Shown here: piece by piece, positions 55,351-64,000 of the stretch
Layout: each line of letters opens with the position of its first letter
Position numbering within the stretch: position 1 is the stretch's first letter
Assembly: GCF_041107455.1 (NCBI RefSeq)
Contig: NZ_JBGBPY010000001.1
Coordinates: 1,240,001 to 1,304,000 of the forward strand
Source of the DNA: Rhodanobacter humi
GTDB taxonomy: Bacteria > Pseudomonadota > Gammaproteobacteria > Xanthomonadales > Rhodanobacteraceae
Length of the DNA: 64,000 bases
Direction of reading: 5' to 3'
Translations under genes and position numbers: made by a program
Notes under the pieces: generated by a model
Told to the model about the DNA's origin: nothing
Seen by the model: only the letters and a program-made list of their open reading frames with translations
Database searches by the model: none

Positions 55351-57165
55351 TCAGTGGGCCGACATCAGGTATTCGGCGATCGGCCCCAGGGCCAGCGCCG
55401 GCAGGAAGGTGAGCGCACCGATCACGATCACCACGCAGGCCAGCAGGGCGACGAACAGCGGCGTGTGCGTGGGCAGCGTGCCGGCCGACTCGGGCACATG
55501 GCGCTTGGTCGCGAGCGAACCGGCCAGCGCCAGCATCGCGATCGCCAGCGGGTAGCGCGCGAGGAACATGCACACGCCCAGCAATACATTCCAGAACGGC
55601 GTGTTCGCGGAGAGTCCGGCGAACGCGCTGCCGTTGTTGTTGGAAGCCGAGCTGACCGCGTAGAGGATCTCGCTGAAACCGTGCGCGCCGGGGTTGGCGA
55701 TACCCGCCACGCCGGCCGGCAGCATCACCGCGATGGCCGTGCCGATCACCACCAGCGCGCACGGCAGCAGCACCGCGAGGCTGGCCATCTTCATCTCGTA
55801 GGCCTCGATCTTCTTGCCCAGGTACTCCGGCGTGCGCCCCACCATCAGCCCGGCGATGAACACTGCCACCACGGCGAACGCGAGCATGCCGTACAAGCCC
55901 GAACCGACGCCGCCGAAGATCACCTCGCCCAGCTGGATCAGCCACATCGGCACCAGTCCGCCCAGCGGGGTGAGCGAATCGTGCATCGCATTCACCGCAC
56001 CGCACGAGGCCGCCGTGGTGATCGCCGCGAACAGGCCGCTGGCGGCGATGCCGAAGCGGGTTTCCTTGCCTTCCATGTTGCCGCCGGCCTGCAGTGCGGA
56101 GGCATGCTGGTCCACCACGTGCTGCGCCACCAGGCCATGCAATGCCGGATTGCCAGCCTGCTCGGCGGCGACCAGGCCCACCGTCAGCGGGACGAAGATC
56201 ACCAGCATGGTGGCGAGGATCGCCCAGCCCTGCCGGCGGTCGCCGACCATCTGGCCGAACATCACGCACAGCCCGCCGGGGATCAGGAAGATCGCCAGCA
56301 TCTCGATGAAGTTCGACAGCGGCGTGGGGTTTTCGTACGGATGCGCCGAGTTCGCATTGAAGAAACCGCCGCCGTTGGTGCCGAGCATCTTGATCGCCAC
56401 CTGCGAGGCCGCCGGCCCCATCGGCAAGGTCTGCGTGGTGAGCTGCGCGGGTTTGGTCTCGGGATTGCCGGCGGCGTCCTTGACCGGATTGCCGGCCGCA
56501 TCGGTCACCGGATTGGCATACGTGCTGGTCTGCACCACCGGCACGTCCACATACGGCTTGAAGTTCTGCACCACACCCTGCGAGGCCAGCAGCAGCGCGA
56601 TCACCAGCGAGATCGGCAGCAGCACGTACAGCGTGGCGCGGGTCAGGTCGACCCAGAAATTGCCGAGCGCGCCCGCGCCGCGGCGCACGAAGCCGCGCAC
56701 CACCGCCACCAGCACCGCGATGCCGGTCGCCGCGGAGAGGAAGTTCTGCACCGCCAGGCCCAGCATCTGGGTCAGGTAGCTCATCGTCGATTCGCCGGCG
56801 TAGCCCTGCCAGTTCGTATTGGTGGCGAAGCTGATCGCGGTGTTCATCGCCGAATCCGGCGCGACGTTGCCGAAATGCTGCGGGTTCAGCGGCAGCCACA
56901 GCTGCAGGCGCTGCAGCAGGTACACGGCCAGCGCGCCAAGCACGTTGAACAGCAGCATGGCCAGCGCGTAGCGCTTCCAGCCCATGTCCTCGTCGCTGCG
57001 GATGCCGCACAGGCGATACAGCAGGCGCTCGATGCCGCCACCCACGCGCGTCACCCGGTTCGGCGCTTCGGAGAACACCAGCGTCATGTAACTGCCCATC
57101 GGCTTGAGCAGCAACAGCAGGACGACCAGATACAGGCCGATCTGGATGAAATCGTTGACGGTCAT
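55351..57165 (-). CDS. kdpA: K+-transporting ATPase subunit KdpA
   Basis: 604 residues, ten or more membrane helices with the four selectivity-filter regions including [30 protein letters not shown] and [13 protein letters not shown]. It is longer than the roughly 560 residues of E. coli KdpA, partly through a loop near residues 215-240 with three imperfect NPVxDAAG-type repeats. The start overlaps the kdpF stop. Confidence 0.97.
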   Translation of the reverse strand: MTVNDFIQIGLYLVVLLLLLKPMGSYMTLVFSEAPNRVTRVGGGIERLLYRLCGIRSDEDMGWKRYALAMLLFNVLGALAVYLLQRLQLWLPLNPQHFGNVAPDSAMNTAISFATNTNWQGYAGESTMSYLTQMLGLAVQNFLSAATGIAVLVAVVRGFVRRGAGALGNFWVDLTRATLYVLLPISLVIALLLASQGVVQNFKPYVDVPVVQTSTYANPVTDAAGNPVKDAAGNPETKPAQLTTQTLPMGPAASQVAIKMLGTNGGGFFNANSAHPYENPTPLSNFIEMLAIFLIPGGLCVMFGQMVGDRRQGWAILATMLVIFVPLTVGLVAAEQAGNPALHGLVAQHVVDQHASALQAGGNMEGKETRFGIAASGLFAAITTAASCGAVNAMHDSLTPLGGLVPMWLIQLGEVIFGGVGSGLYGMLAFAVVAVFIAGLMVGRTPEYLGKKIEAYEMKMASLAVLLPCALVVIGTAIAVMLPAGVAGIANPGAHGFSEILYAVSSASNNNGSAFAGLSANTPFWNVLLGVCMFLARYPLAIAMLALAGSLATKRHVPESAGTLPTHTPLFVALLACVVIVIGALTFLPALALGPIAEYLMSAH

Positions 57166-57254
57166 TCAAACCACTCCGGTTTCAGCAGGGCTACACACAG
57201 GTAGCCGATCAGCAGCACCGCGATGACGGCGGCGATCACGTAGGCGAAATGCAT
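57162..57254 (-). CDS. kdpF: KdpF small subunit
   Basis: 30 residues, too short for most ORF calls. A single membrane helix ([20 protein letters not shown]) is followed by KPEWFE, matching the KPE/RPExF end of known KdpF peptides. The stop TGA overlaps the kdpA ATG as ATGA. KdpF stabilises the KdpABC complex. Confidence 0.88.
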   Translation of the reverse strand: MHFAYVIAAVIAVLLIGYLCVALLKPEWFE

Positions 57255-57321
57255 GACGGGTACTCCCGCAAGGCGAGGCGAGGACGGCTGGGGACGACGC
57301 CGCGCAACGCGGCGACGCGGG

Positions 57322-57414
57322 CTACTTGCGCGGGCTCAGCCGGTCGCAGATCAGCAGGAAGCCGAGCACGGCCGCGCTCAGCACGAACAGGAACAAGAGG
57401 TAGACCAGGTCCAT
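57322..57414 (-). CDS. 30-residue membrane peptide upstream of kdpF
   Basis: An ATG-to-TAG frame of 30 codons begins MDLVYLLFLFVLSAAVLG and ends CDRLSPRK: one membrane helix with a basic tail. Its KdpF-like size and place at the head of the operon suggest an accessory peptide of the Kdp pump. There is no homology evidence beyond that, and the ribosome site is weak. Confidence 0.5.
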   Translation of the reverse strand: MDLVYLLFLFVLSAAVLGFLLICDRLSPRK

Positions 57415-57588
57415 CGGCGGCGACTCATGGAAACGATGCCGCGCACTGTAGGCAGCGCTGCATAAGAAAGGGGTAGCGATCGGCGCTGCCCGCATATACA
57501 ACGCGTAAATTTTCCGGATCGCCGCCGGCTGGCGCGGACGGCACGTCCCGCGGACGTGGCCCGCCGACCCGGAAACACCGGAACGATG

Positions 57589-58584
57589 TCAGACCGTGCC
57601 CGGTGCGACGCTATCCACGCCCTGCCCGGCGCCGCCCGCGTCCGCGGCGACCAGCCGCTGCACCGCATGACCGGCCGCCTCCCAGGCATCCAGCCCGCCC
57701 CGCAACGGTCGCACGTGCCGGTAGCCGCGCGCCGCCAGCGCCCTCGCCGCGTGCGCGGCGGATACCTCGTTCGGGCAGTTGCAATAGACCACCAGCTCGC
57801 GCTCGAACGGCAACGCGGCGACGGCCGCCACGAGGTCGGCGGGATCGGCGAGCAGGGCACCGGGAATGAGGCGCTCGTCCAGTTGCCGGGCCACCACCGA
57901 GCGCACGTCGATCACCACCGGTGCGCGGCCCGCCGCGACCGCGTCGGCCAGTTCCGCGACCTCGATGCGGGCCATCCGCAACGAGCGCAGCAGGCGCGCG
58001 CGCCGCCACCAGCGGCCGAGCACGTAGACCACGAGCAGCAGCAGCGCCGCCTCCAGCGCCAGCGTGCCGGCATCGGCGACGGCCTGCAGCACCCGGTCGA
58101 TCTCGCCCGCGAAGGCGTAGCCGAGCATGAGCGCCACCCCGGCCCAGAGCAGCGCGCCCAGGCCGTCGAGCAGCAGGAAGCGCCGCAGCGGCATGCCCAT
58201 CGCACCAACCAGCGGCGGGGCCAGCGTCGACAGCCCCGGCACGAACTTGGCGACCAGCAGCACCCGGCCGCGCCAGCGCTGGAAGCGCAGCTCCGATTGC
58301 TTCACGCAGGAATCCGGCGACAGCGAGATGCGGCAGAGCGTGCGCATCACCCGCGCGCCATGGCGCCGCCCGGCCAGGTACCAGGCCAGGTCGCCGAGCA
58401 GGCAGGCGAGCAGCGCCACCGCCACCACGCCGGCCAGCGGCAGGCGGCCGCCCGCGGCCAGTGCGCCAGCCACGACCAGGGTGGGCACCGCCGGCACCGG
58501 CACGCCCGCCTGCGCCGCCAGCACGTTCAGGAACACCAGCAACAGGCCGTATTCGGCAAACAGCGCAATGATCTGGTGAGCCAT
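57589..58584 (-). CDS. DedA-family membrane protein fused to rhodanese domain
   Basis: 331 residues. Residues 1-200 are a DedA/VTT domain: GVPVPAVPTLVVAGALA, then FVPGLSTLAPPLVGAMGMP with the conserved Arg/Gly pattern, and several membrane helices. Residues 205-320 are a rhodanese domain with VIDVRS and the active-site-type Cys in VVYCNCPNE. DedA proteins move or flip undecaprenyl phosphate or phospholipids and affect proton balance; the cytoplasmic rhodanese may handle sulphur or redox signals. It is divergent from ispB. Confidence 0.88.
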   Translation of the reverse strand: MAHQIIALFAEYGLLLVFLNVLAAQAGVPVPAVPTLVVAGALAAGGRLPLAGVVAVALLACLLGDLAWYLAGRRHGARVMRTLCRISLSPDSCVKQSELRFQRWRGRVLLVAKFVPGLSTLAPPLVGAMGMPLRRFLLLDGLGALLWAGVALMLGYAFAGEIDRVLQAVADAGTLALEAALLLLVVYVLGRWWRRARLLRSLRMARIEVAELADAVAAGRAPVVIDVRSVVARQLDERLIPGALLADPADLVAAVAALPFERELVVYCNCPNEVSAAHAARALAARGYRHVRPLRGGLDAWEAAGHAVQRLVAADAGGAGQGVDSVAPGTV

Positions 58585-58687
58585 CGGAACGGTATCCCGC
58601 GGCAGCCTTGGGCGGTCGCACCATCATTGGGCCGGCCATCACAACTTGCAATCACCCTGCGGCTGCAGGTTCGCGGCAGGCTGCCTC

Positions 58688-58693
58688 TATAAT
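58688..58693 (+). promoter_or_regulatory. -10 box of ispB promoter
   Basis: A perfect TATAAT 25 bases before the ispB ATG. No matching TTGACA-like -35 is at 16-18 bases. Confidence 0.5.
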
Positions 58694-58718
58694 CGACAGA
58701 CCTGCCGACAGCCCGCCC

Positions 58719-59720
58719 ATGAACTCGATCCCTGCCGACGCCCCCCGCCCCGCCGACTTCGCCACCGTGCGCGCGCTCGCCGACGCCGACATGCGGCGCA
58801 TCGACGCGCTGATCCGCGCGCGGCTGGCTTCCGACGTGGTTCTGATCAACCAGATCGCCGAGCACATCATCGCCGGCGGCGGCAAGCGGCTGCGGCCGAT
58901 GCTGCACGCGCTGGCCGCACGCGCCGCGGGCTATCGCGGCGAGCAGCACGTGAAGCTGGCCGCGGTGATCGAATTCATCCACACCTCCACCCTGCTGCAC
59001 GACGACGTGGTGGACGAATCCGGCCTGCGCCGCGGCCGGCAGACCGCGAACGCGCTGTGGGGCAACGCCGCCAGCGTGCTGGTGGGCGACTTCCTCTACT
59101 CGCGCTCGTTCCAGCTGATGGTGGAACTGGACGACATGCGCGTGATGCGCATCCTCGCCGACACCACCAACACCATCGCCGAGGGCGAGGTGCTGCAACT
59201 GCTCAATATCGGCAACGCCGACGTCGGCGAGGCGGACTATCTCGCGGTAATCGAGCGCAAGACCGCGGTGCTGTTCGCCGCCGCCACCGAGCTGGGCGCC
59301 CTGCTCGGCGGCCTGCCCGCGGAGCAGGTTTCCGCGTTGCGCCGCTACGGCATGGAGCTGGGCTACGCGTTCCAGATCGCCGACGACCTGCTCGACTACA
59401 CCAGCGACGCCGACACGCTCGGCAAGAACATCGGCGACGACCTCGCCGAGGGCAAGCCCACCCTGCCGCTGATCTACGCGCTGCAGAGCGCCACGCCGGA
59501 ACAGGTCGCCTCGCTGCGCCACGCGATCGAGCACGGCGGGCTGGATTCGCTGGAGCGCATCGTCGCCGCGATCCGCGACTCCGGCGCGCTGGAGCGCACC
59601 CGCGCGCGCGCCGAGACGCATGCCATGGCCGCGCACGAGGCGCTGTCCGCGATCCCCGCCTCGCCGTACCGCGACGCGCTGGCCACGCTGGCGGACTACT
59701 CGGTGCAGCGCACGTACTGA
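58719..59720 (+). CDS. ispB: Octaprenyl diphosphate synthase (trans-prenyltransferase)
   Basis: 333 residues. The two Asp-rich motifs that bind magnesium and substrate are HDDVVD (first, within STLLHDDVVDES) and DDLLD (second, in FQIADDLLDYTSD), with GGGKRLRPML near residue 50. It extends isoprenoid chains to make the ubiquinone side chain. Product length is inferred from family. The stop overlaps the next ATG as TGATG. Confidence 0.92.
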   Translation: MNSIPADAPRPADFATVRALADADMRRIDALIRARLASDVVLINQIAEHIIAGGGKRLRPMLHALAARAAGYRGEQHVKLAAVIEFIHTSTLLHDDVVDESGLRRGRQTANALWGNAASVLVGDFLYSRSFQLMVELDDMRVMRILADTTNTIAEGEVLQLLNIGNADVGEADYLAVIERKTAVLFAAATELGALLGGLPAEQVSALRRYGMELGYAFQIADDLLDYTSDADTLGKNIGDDLAEGKPTLPLIYALQSATPEQVASLRHAIEHGGLDSLERIVAAIRDSGALERTRARAETHAMAAHEALSAIPASPYRDALATLADYSVQRTY

Positions 59721-60286
59721 TGAACCCTCGCGACCATCTCGCGCCCGCCGACGCCGATGCGCCGGAAGAAACCCTCTATCAAGGCCGCTGGCTCAGCCTG
59801 CGCAAGCGTGGACGCTGGGAGTACGTCGAGCGCAACAACCCCGGCGGCGCGGCGATCGTGATCGCGGTGACACCCGACGATCGCGTGCTGTTCGTGGAGC
59901 AGTACCGCGTGGCGGTCCGGGCACGCACGATCGAGATGCCGGCCGGACTGATCGGCGACCTCGCCGGACAGGAAGACGAAGACATGCTGCTGGCCGCGCA
60001 GCGCGAGCTGGAAGAGGAAACCGGCTGGCGCTGCGCACGCGTGGCCTTCCTGCACCAGGGGCCGTCCTCGGCCGGCATGAGCACCGAGATGATCGCCTAC
60101 GTGCGTGCGTTCGACCTGGTGAAGGTGGGCGCGGGTGGGGGCGATGCCAGCGAGAACATCGTGGTGCACGAGGTGCCGCGACGCGACGCGGGAGCATGGC
60201 TGTTCGCGCGCGCCGCCGAGGGATATTCCATCGATCCCAAGCTGTTCGCCGGATTGTGGTTGCTGGAGCACGGCCCCGCCGTCTGA
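59720..60286 (+). CDS. Nudix hydrolase, ADP-ribose pyrophosphatase type
   Basis: 188 residues. The Nudix box includes REL and EEETGW (QRELEEETGW) preceded by the Gly of AGLIGDLAG. The VEQYRVAV and EMPAGLIG segments are typical of ADP-ribose/sugar-nucleotide pyrophosphatases. Translationally coupled to ispB. Confidence 0.88.
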   Translation: MNPRDHLAPADADAPEETLYQGRWLSLRKRGRWEYVERNNPGGAAIVIAVTPDDRVLFVEQYRVAVRARTIEMPAGLIGDLAGQEDEDMLLAAQRELEEETGWRCARVAFLHQGPSSAGMSTEMIAYVRAFDLVKVGAGGGDASENIVVHEVPRRDAGAWLFARAAEGYSIDPKLFAGLWLLEHGPAV

Positions 60287-60287
60287 T

Positions 60288-61175
60288 TCACCGTGACGCG
60301 GCGCGCTCCTGCGCCAGCCGCGCGTCCAGGTTCTTCGCCGCTGCGGCCGCGTAATCGCGGCAGGCATTCGCGTCGACCAGCGGCGCCACGTCTGTCGGCG
60401 ATTTGCGCTTCGCCACTTTTTCCCAGAAGCCGCTGGCGTCGGGATGCGGGGTGAGCAGGATGTCACAGGGGAGTGCGGCCACGGTGGCGATGCCTTCGCG
60501 AAAACCGGCCACGTAGGCGGAATGGTCGGTGAAGCGGTAGCCCGGCGCGGCGATGGCACTGAGGCTGTCGGCGTAGGCGATATGCAGGCAGCGCTGGCCC
60601 GCGCAGGACTCCCAGGTCCACGAGGTGCTGCCCGGTGTGTGGCCGGGGGTGTAGTGCGCGGTGATCGCCACATGGCCGAGTTGCAGGGTTTCGCCATCGC
60701 GGACCACGCGCACGTTCTTCAACGGCGTGTATCGGGGGGCCGAACCATATTGCGGATCGGCGCGGTAGGCGCCGCCGAGCTCCAGCTCGCGCGCGCCCTC
60801 CCGGCTCGCCAGCACCTGCGCGCCGCTGGCGGCCTGCAGCGCGGCTATGCCGCCGGCATGATCGGAATGGGCGTGCGAGTTGAGGATCCACTTCACGTCG
60901 CGCACGCGGAAGCCCAGTGCGCGGATATGCGCCTCGATCAGCGGCGCGGACTCGGGCAGGTCGCCGTCGAACAGCGCCAGGCCTTGCCCGGTATCCACCA
61001 GCAGCGAAGTCAGCCCGTACGGCCCCACGTACCAGGTGTTGCCGTAGATGCGGAACGGTTTTTGCGGCGCGTTCCACTGGCGGTGGTCGATGCCCGGCGC
61101 AGGCTGCGCCGCATGGGCAACCGGCAGGATCAGGCCCAGCGCCACGGCGGCGCCGGTCAGCAAACGCAAGGGCAT
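60288..61175 (-). CDS. Subclass B3 metallo-beta-lactamase
   Basis: 295 residues from ATG at 61175 (CGGAG upstream); a signal peptide ends at AHAA. Zinc ligands of subclass B3 are all present: HAHSDH (His101, His103, Asp105, His106), His179 in YTPGHTPGSTSW and His244 in LTPHPDASG. The AYADSLSA and ALPCDILLTPHP segments are L1-like. Such enzymes hydrolyse penicillins, cephalosporins and carbapenems in the periplasm. Activity here is inferred from family and intact ligands. It appears chromosomal, with host-like base composition and no mobile element beside it. Confidence 0.9.
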   Translation of the reverse strand: MPLRLLTGAAVALGLILPVAHAAQPAPGIDHRQWNAPQKPFRIYGNTWYVGPYGLTSLLVDTGQGLALFDGDLPESAPLIEAHIRALGFRVRDVKWILNSHAHSDHAGGIAALQAASGAQVLASREGARELELGGAYRADPQYGSAPRYTPLKNVRVVRDGETLQLGHVAITAHYTPGHTPGSTSWTWESCAGQRCLHIAYADSLSAIAAPGYRFTDHSAYVAGFREGIATVAALPCDILLTPHPDASGFWEKVAKRKSPTDVAPLVDANACRDYAAAAAKNLDARLAQERAASR

Positions 61176-61269
61176 GGAGAATCTCCGTGGAAGCGGATGC
61201 GCAGCATCACCGCTGCCGCGGGCCCGCCGCGGGCGCGATCCTGACATTTCCCCGATCGCGATCGGCGAT

Positions 61270-62331
61270 TCAGTGGTGCTGATGGTGGCGCGGGCGTGAC
61301 GCGCGATGCCACCACACCAGCAGCGCCAGCCCGGCCAGCGCGACGACGAACCAGGCGATGGCGGCTGCCGTACTGCTGCCCAGCCATGGCATGGCGGCGA
61401 ACACGCCCACCACGAGCAAGCCACCACCCAGGGCCAGCCGCGGGTCGATGCGCGTCGCGTCCCGCTGCCGCAACAGCAGGCCCATGCCCAGCACCGCGAG
61501 CAGCACCGCGAGGATGCGCCGCGGCCAGACCAGGGTCGGCTGCGCCGCCATGTCGGGGCGCATGTCCAGCAACGCGCTGTCGCCCACGTTGACCTCGTAG
61601 CCCTTGCCGTCGTCCGCGTTCGGCACCGCCACCAGGCGATTGCCGTCGACACGGGCGATCACCGTCACTTCCTGCAGCGGCACCGCGCTCCAGCTCACGC
61701 GCATGTCGCCGAGGCGCGGATCGCCCGGCCTGGCGCTGGTGACCAGCGCGCCGTCGTGCAGGGAAAAACTGGCGGCAAGGTTCGCCGGCAGTGTCTTCGC
61801 GTCGGGCGCGACGGGCTCGCTGCCCGGCAAGGCATGCACCAGCGCGGTGTCCAGCTTGTAGCCTCCCAGCTCCACGCTGCCGGCATCGAAGCGCTCGCCG
61901 GCGAGCGGGAACGGCCCCGGATTGGCGTGACCCTGCGGTTGCGCGAAGCGGCTGGAGTCCTGCGGCGTGTCCGCCCAGTCCAGCTCATAGGTCACGTTGC
62001 TGCCCAGGCGCAGTTCGCGCCACTGGAACATCTGCACGTGACGCGACAGCACCGGCGTGACCGCCTGCTGGTTGAAGTCGGAGTCGTAGGGCGCCTCCAC
62101 CACCCGCGGCGTGCCGCTGATGCGCACCATCCGGCCCTGCAGGCCATCTTGCGGCTCCATGCTGTGGCCGAGGTCGACCACCCCGCCGCCATGCAGCTGC
62201 AACGCCAGCTGGTAGTTGCCCAGGCTGCGCTCGGTCCACGCCGCCAGCACGATGCCCGCTACCAGCGCCGCCAGGCCGACCGCGATGGCCGCCGGGCCGC
62301 GCAAGGCAGTGATGCGGCCGAAGGACATCAT
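61270..62331 (-). CDS. TMEM43-family membrane protein
   Basis: 353 residues. One N-terminal membrane helix, a large soluble region with the TMEM43-type [15 protein letters not shown] segment, and three C-terminal membrane helices. The bacterial family (PF07787) has no established function. Its ATG overlaps the stop of the upstream MBL gene as ATGA. Confidence 0.78.
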   Translation of the reverse strand: MMSFGRITALRGPAAIAVGLAALVAGIVLAAWTERSLGNYQLALQLHGGGVVDLGHSMEPQDGLQGRMVRISGTPRVVEAPYDSDFNQQAVTPVLSRHVQMFQWRELRLGSNVTYELDWADTPQDSSRFAQPQGHANPGPFPLAGERFDAGSVELGGYKLDTALVHALPGSEPVAPDAKTLPANLAASFSLHDGALVTSARPGDPRLGDMRVSWSAVPLQEVTVIARVDGNRLVAVPNADDGKGYEVNVGDSALLDMRPDMAAQPTLVWPRRILAVLLAVLGMGLLLRQRDATRIDPRLALGGGLLVVGVFAAMPWLGSSTAAAIAWFVVALAGLALLVWWHRASRPRHHQHH

Positions 62332-63194
62332 CCGAGACTTCCGCGCAGTTCAGGCAGTTCGTCCGCGCAGCCGTAGCGGCCGCGTTCGTCGCGCTGCACG
62401 CGCGCCGCGGCGCAGGCGTGGTCGTGGGTGAAGAACAGTCGCACGCCGCGCGCCAGCTTGTCGTCGAGGAACGCGCGCTTCTCGTCGATCAGCTTCTCGG
62501 GGTAGCGGTCATAGCCCATGGTGATCGGCACATGCACCCAGGCGCGGCCGGGAATCAGGTCGGCGCAGAACACCACGCCGCCGACTTCGGCCAGCATCAG
62601 GCCCGGCGTATGGCCGTCCGAATAGTGAAAGCGCACCGCTTCGCCCAGCGCCTGCGCATGCTCGCCCTCGACCAGCTCCAGCCGGCCGCTGTCCACGAGC
62701 AGCTGCGGCAATTCCGGAATGAACGAAGCGCGGTCGCGCGGATGCGGCTTCAGTGCGCGCTGCCAATGCGCCGCGCCAACGACGAACGTGGCGTTGGGGA
62801 ACAGCAGCCGCGGCGACTGACCTTCCTGCCACGCCGCCAGCAAGCCGCCGGCATGGTCGAAGTGCAGGTGCGACAGCACCACCGCATGGATGTCTTCGTG
62901 CGTGACGCCTGTTGCGGCCAGCGAATCGAGCAGCACGTGGCGATCCTCCACCACGCCGTAGCGCTCGCGCAGCGAGGGTTCGAAGAACGCGCCGATGCCG
63001 GTCTCGAACAACACATTGCGACCCGGCACGCCATTCACCGCGAGCCCCTTCACCAGCAGGCAGCGGCAGGCCAGCGGGATGCGGTTCTGCTCGTCCGGCG
63101 CGATCCAGCGAGACCACATCGCCTTCGGCGCATTGCCGAACATGGCGCCGCCGTCGAGTTGCTGCGAGTTGCCGAGTAGCGAGAAGAGTTCCAC
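62328..63194 (-). CDS. MBL-fold metallo-hydrolase
   Basis: 288 residues from a GTG at 63194, giving [16 protein letters not shown]; homologues I know of begin at this point. A TTG at 63239 is the alternative. The zinc motif HLHFDHAGG is near residue 109, with further His/Asp ligands in [16 protein letters not shown] and [19 protein letters not shown] is shared with lactonase-like and quorum-quenching-type hydrolases, but the substrate is unknown. No signal peptide, so cytoplasmic. Confidence 0.85.
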   Translation of the reverse strand: MELFSLLGNSQQLDGGAMFGNAPKAMWSRWIAPDEQNRIPLACRCLLVKGLAVNGVPGRNVLFETGIGAFFEPSLRERYGVVEDRHVLLDSLAATGVTHEDIHAVVLSHLHFDHAGGLLAAWQEGQSPRLLFPNATFVVGAAHWQRALKPHPRDRASFIPELPQLLVDSGRLELVEGEHAQALGEAVRFHYSDGHTPGLMLAEVGGVVFCADLIPGRAWVHVPITMGYDRYPEKLIDEKRAFLDDKLARGVRLFFTHDHACAAARVQRDERGRYGCADELPELRGSLG

Positions 63195-63276
63195 GACACC
63201 AACCTGCCTGTTCCTGAGCCCAGGATCGAACCACCGCAACTGGTCGCCCGATTACCGACGAAGCTCAGCTTAAAAC

Positions 63277-63379
63277 CCGTTCGCGCTGAGCGTAGCTTGC
63301 GATAGCAAGCGGAGTCGATGCGCCCGTAGTCGATCACCCTTCGACTTCGGCCTTGCAGGCCTACGCTCAGGGCGAACGG
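63277..63379. repeat. Intergenic inverted-repeat element, copy 2
   Basis: Same 19-base terminal inverted repeats as 5464-5610 (CCGTTCGCGCTGAGCGTAG ... CTACGCTCAGGGCGAACGG) with a shorter centre. It lies between the MBL gene and ggt. Confidence 0.8.
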
Positions 63380-63387
63380 TGCCAGCG

Positions 63388-64000
63388 CTACTCCACCTTG
63401 CCCAACCCCGACGGCCGGCGCGGATCGCTGGCGGCGTCGAGCTTGTTGTCGCGGTGGTCCCAGGTGACCACGTTCATGAAGCCCCAGGGCTCCCGCGGCT
63501 TCAGCGTGTAGCCCATCTTCCTGAGTTGCTCGCTGGTGGCGGCGTCGAACACGCCGTCCTCCACGAAGACCTCGTCGGGCAGGAACTGGTGGTGGAAGCG
63601 CTTGTCGGCCACGATCTGCTGCGCGCTCTGGCCGTCGATGAAATGCAGGATGCCTTCCAGCACCTGGGTGATGATGGTGGAGCCGCCGGGCGAGCCGATC
63701 ACCGCGCTGCGGTCCTTGCCGACCACGAGGCTGGGCGACATCGAGGACAGCATGCGCTTGCCGCCCACCGGCGCGTTCGCCTTGCTGCCGAGCAGGCCGT
63801 AGACGTTCGGCTTGTTCGGCACCAGCGCGAAATCGTCCATCTCGTCGTTGAGCAGCACGCCGGTGCCCTTGGCGACGAAGGTGGAGCCGAGTATGTAGTT
63901 CACGGTGGAGGTGATCCCCACCATGTTGCCGTCCTTGTCGATGATCGAGAAATGCGTGGTGTGCATGCCCGGATCATGCGCCGGCCCATGCGGCAACATC
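63388..64000 (-). CDS. ggt: Gamma-glutamyltransferase, C-terminal part (5' end cut by window)
   Basis: The frame is open at base 64000, so the gene continues beyond the window. Visible are about 204 residues with HTTHFSIIDKDGNMVGITSTVN, where the first Thr of TTH is the autoprocessing nucleophile, and MSPSLVVGKDRSAVIGSPGGSTIITQVL. This is essentially the small (beta) subunit. The enzyme transfers or hydrolyses the gamma-glutamyl group of glutathione in the periplasm. Confidence 0.93.
   Translation of the reverse strand, partial: MLPHGPAHDPGMHTTHFSIIDKDGNMVGITSTVNYILGSTFVAKGTGVLLNDEMDDFALVPNKPNVYGLLGSKANAPVGGKRMLSSMSPSLVVGKDRSAVIGSPGGSTIITQVLEGILHFIDGQSAQQIVADKRFHHQFLPDEVFVEDGVFDAATSEQLRKMGYTLKPREPWGFMNVVTWDHRDNKLDAASDPRRPSGLGKVE

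Noticed and set aside
1-64000. CRISPR array, tRNA or rRNA genes, riboswitch
   Set aside because: No regularly spaced direct repeats, no recognisable tRNA T-loop/acceptor pattern, no rRNA-like sequence and no known riboswitch core were seen by eye; a tRNAscan or Infernal run would settle it.

Overview
The window looks like chromosome of a high-GC gammaproteobacterium of the Xanthomonadales, probably a Rhodanobacter, Dyella or Frateuria type organism. This rests on gene content (Xanthomonad-like PilR, AcnD/PrpF, L1-like class B3 metallo-beta-lactamase, TonB-receptor-centred sugar loci without SusD) and on intergenic repeats of a kind common in that group. It is an inference, not a database result. 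Most of the window is dense, GC-rich core-type sequence. The stretch from about 8.97 to 13.13 kb is clearly lower in GC and foreign.

Layout. 0-5.4 kb: the end of a TPR/2OG-Fe(II) oxygenase gene, translationally coupled to a GH65 enzyme and a GH37 trehalase. 5.7-8.2 kb: an exported HSL-type alpha/beta hydrolase and a PilR-like sigma-54 activator. 8.97-13.13 kb: a cluster of six integron gene cassettes with attC sites and no integrase. One attC is split by an IS110/IS1111-family element whose non-coding tail contains candidate guide sequences matching the attC target. 13.6-17.7 kb: a CHASE3-like sensor kinase, a single-domain response regulator and a REC-kinase-REC hybrid.

17.8-39.4 kb: a mannoside/glycan utilisation locus. 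It holds two GH92 alpha-mannosidases, a GH125 exo-alpha-1,6-mannosidase, a GH2 beta-mannosidase, a GH3 enzyme, a GH29 fucosidase, a TonB-dependent receptor, a FucP-type MFS transporter, a PfkB sugar kinase, an AGE-type mannose isomerase and a LacI regulator. The genes fit a route in which glycans enter through the TonB receptor, are trimmed in the periplasm, and released mannose is imported, isomerised to fructose and phosphorylated. Sites resembling TTGGATCGTTCCAA lie upstream of the separate transcription units and suggest one LacI regulon.

39.6-47 kb: a membrane-anchored serine hydrolase, ssb, and an acnD / 2'-5' RNA ligase-like / prpF operon (2-methylcitrate cycle). 47.4-57.4 kb: a complete kdp potassium operon (a 30-residue membrane peptide, kdpF, A, B, a small acidic ORF, an outer-membrane barrel, kdpC, D, E). 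57.6-64 kb: a DedA-rhodanese fusion, ispB, a Nudix hydrolase, a B3 metallo-beta-lactamase, a TMEM43-like protein, an MBL-fold hydrolase, and the 3' half of a gamma-glutamyltransferase gene cut by the window edge.

The most unusual part is the integrase-less cassette array with the attC-targeted IS. I saw no tRNA, rRNA or CRISPR array.
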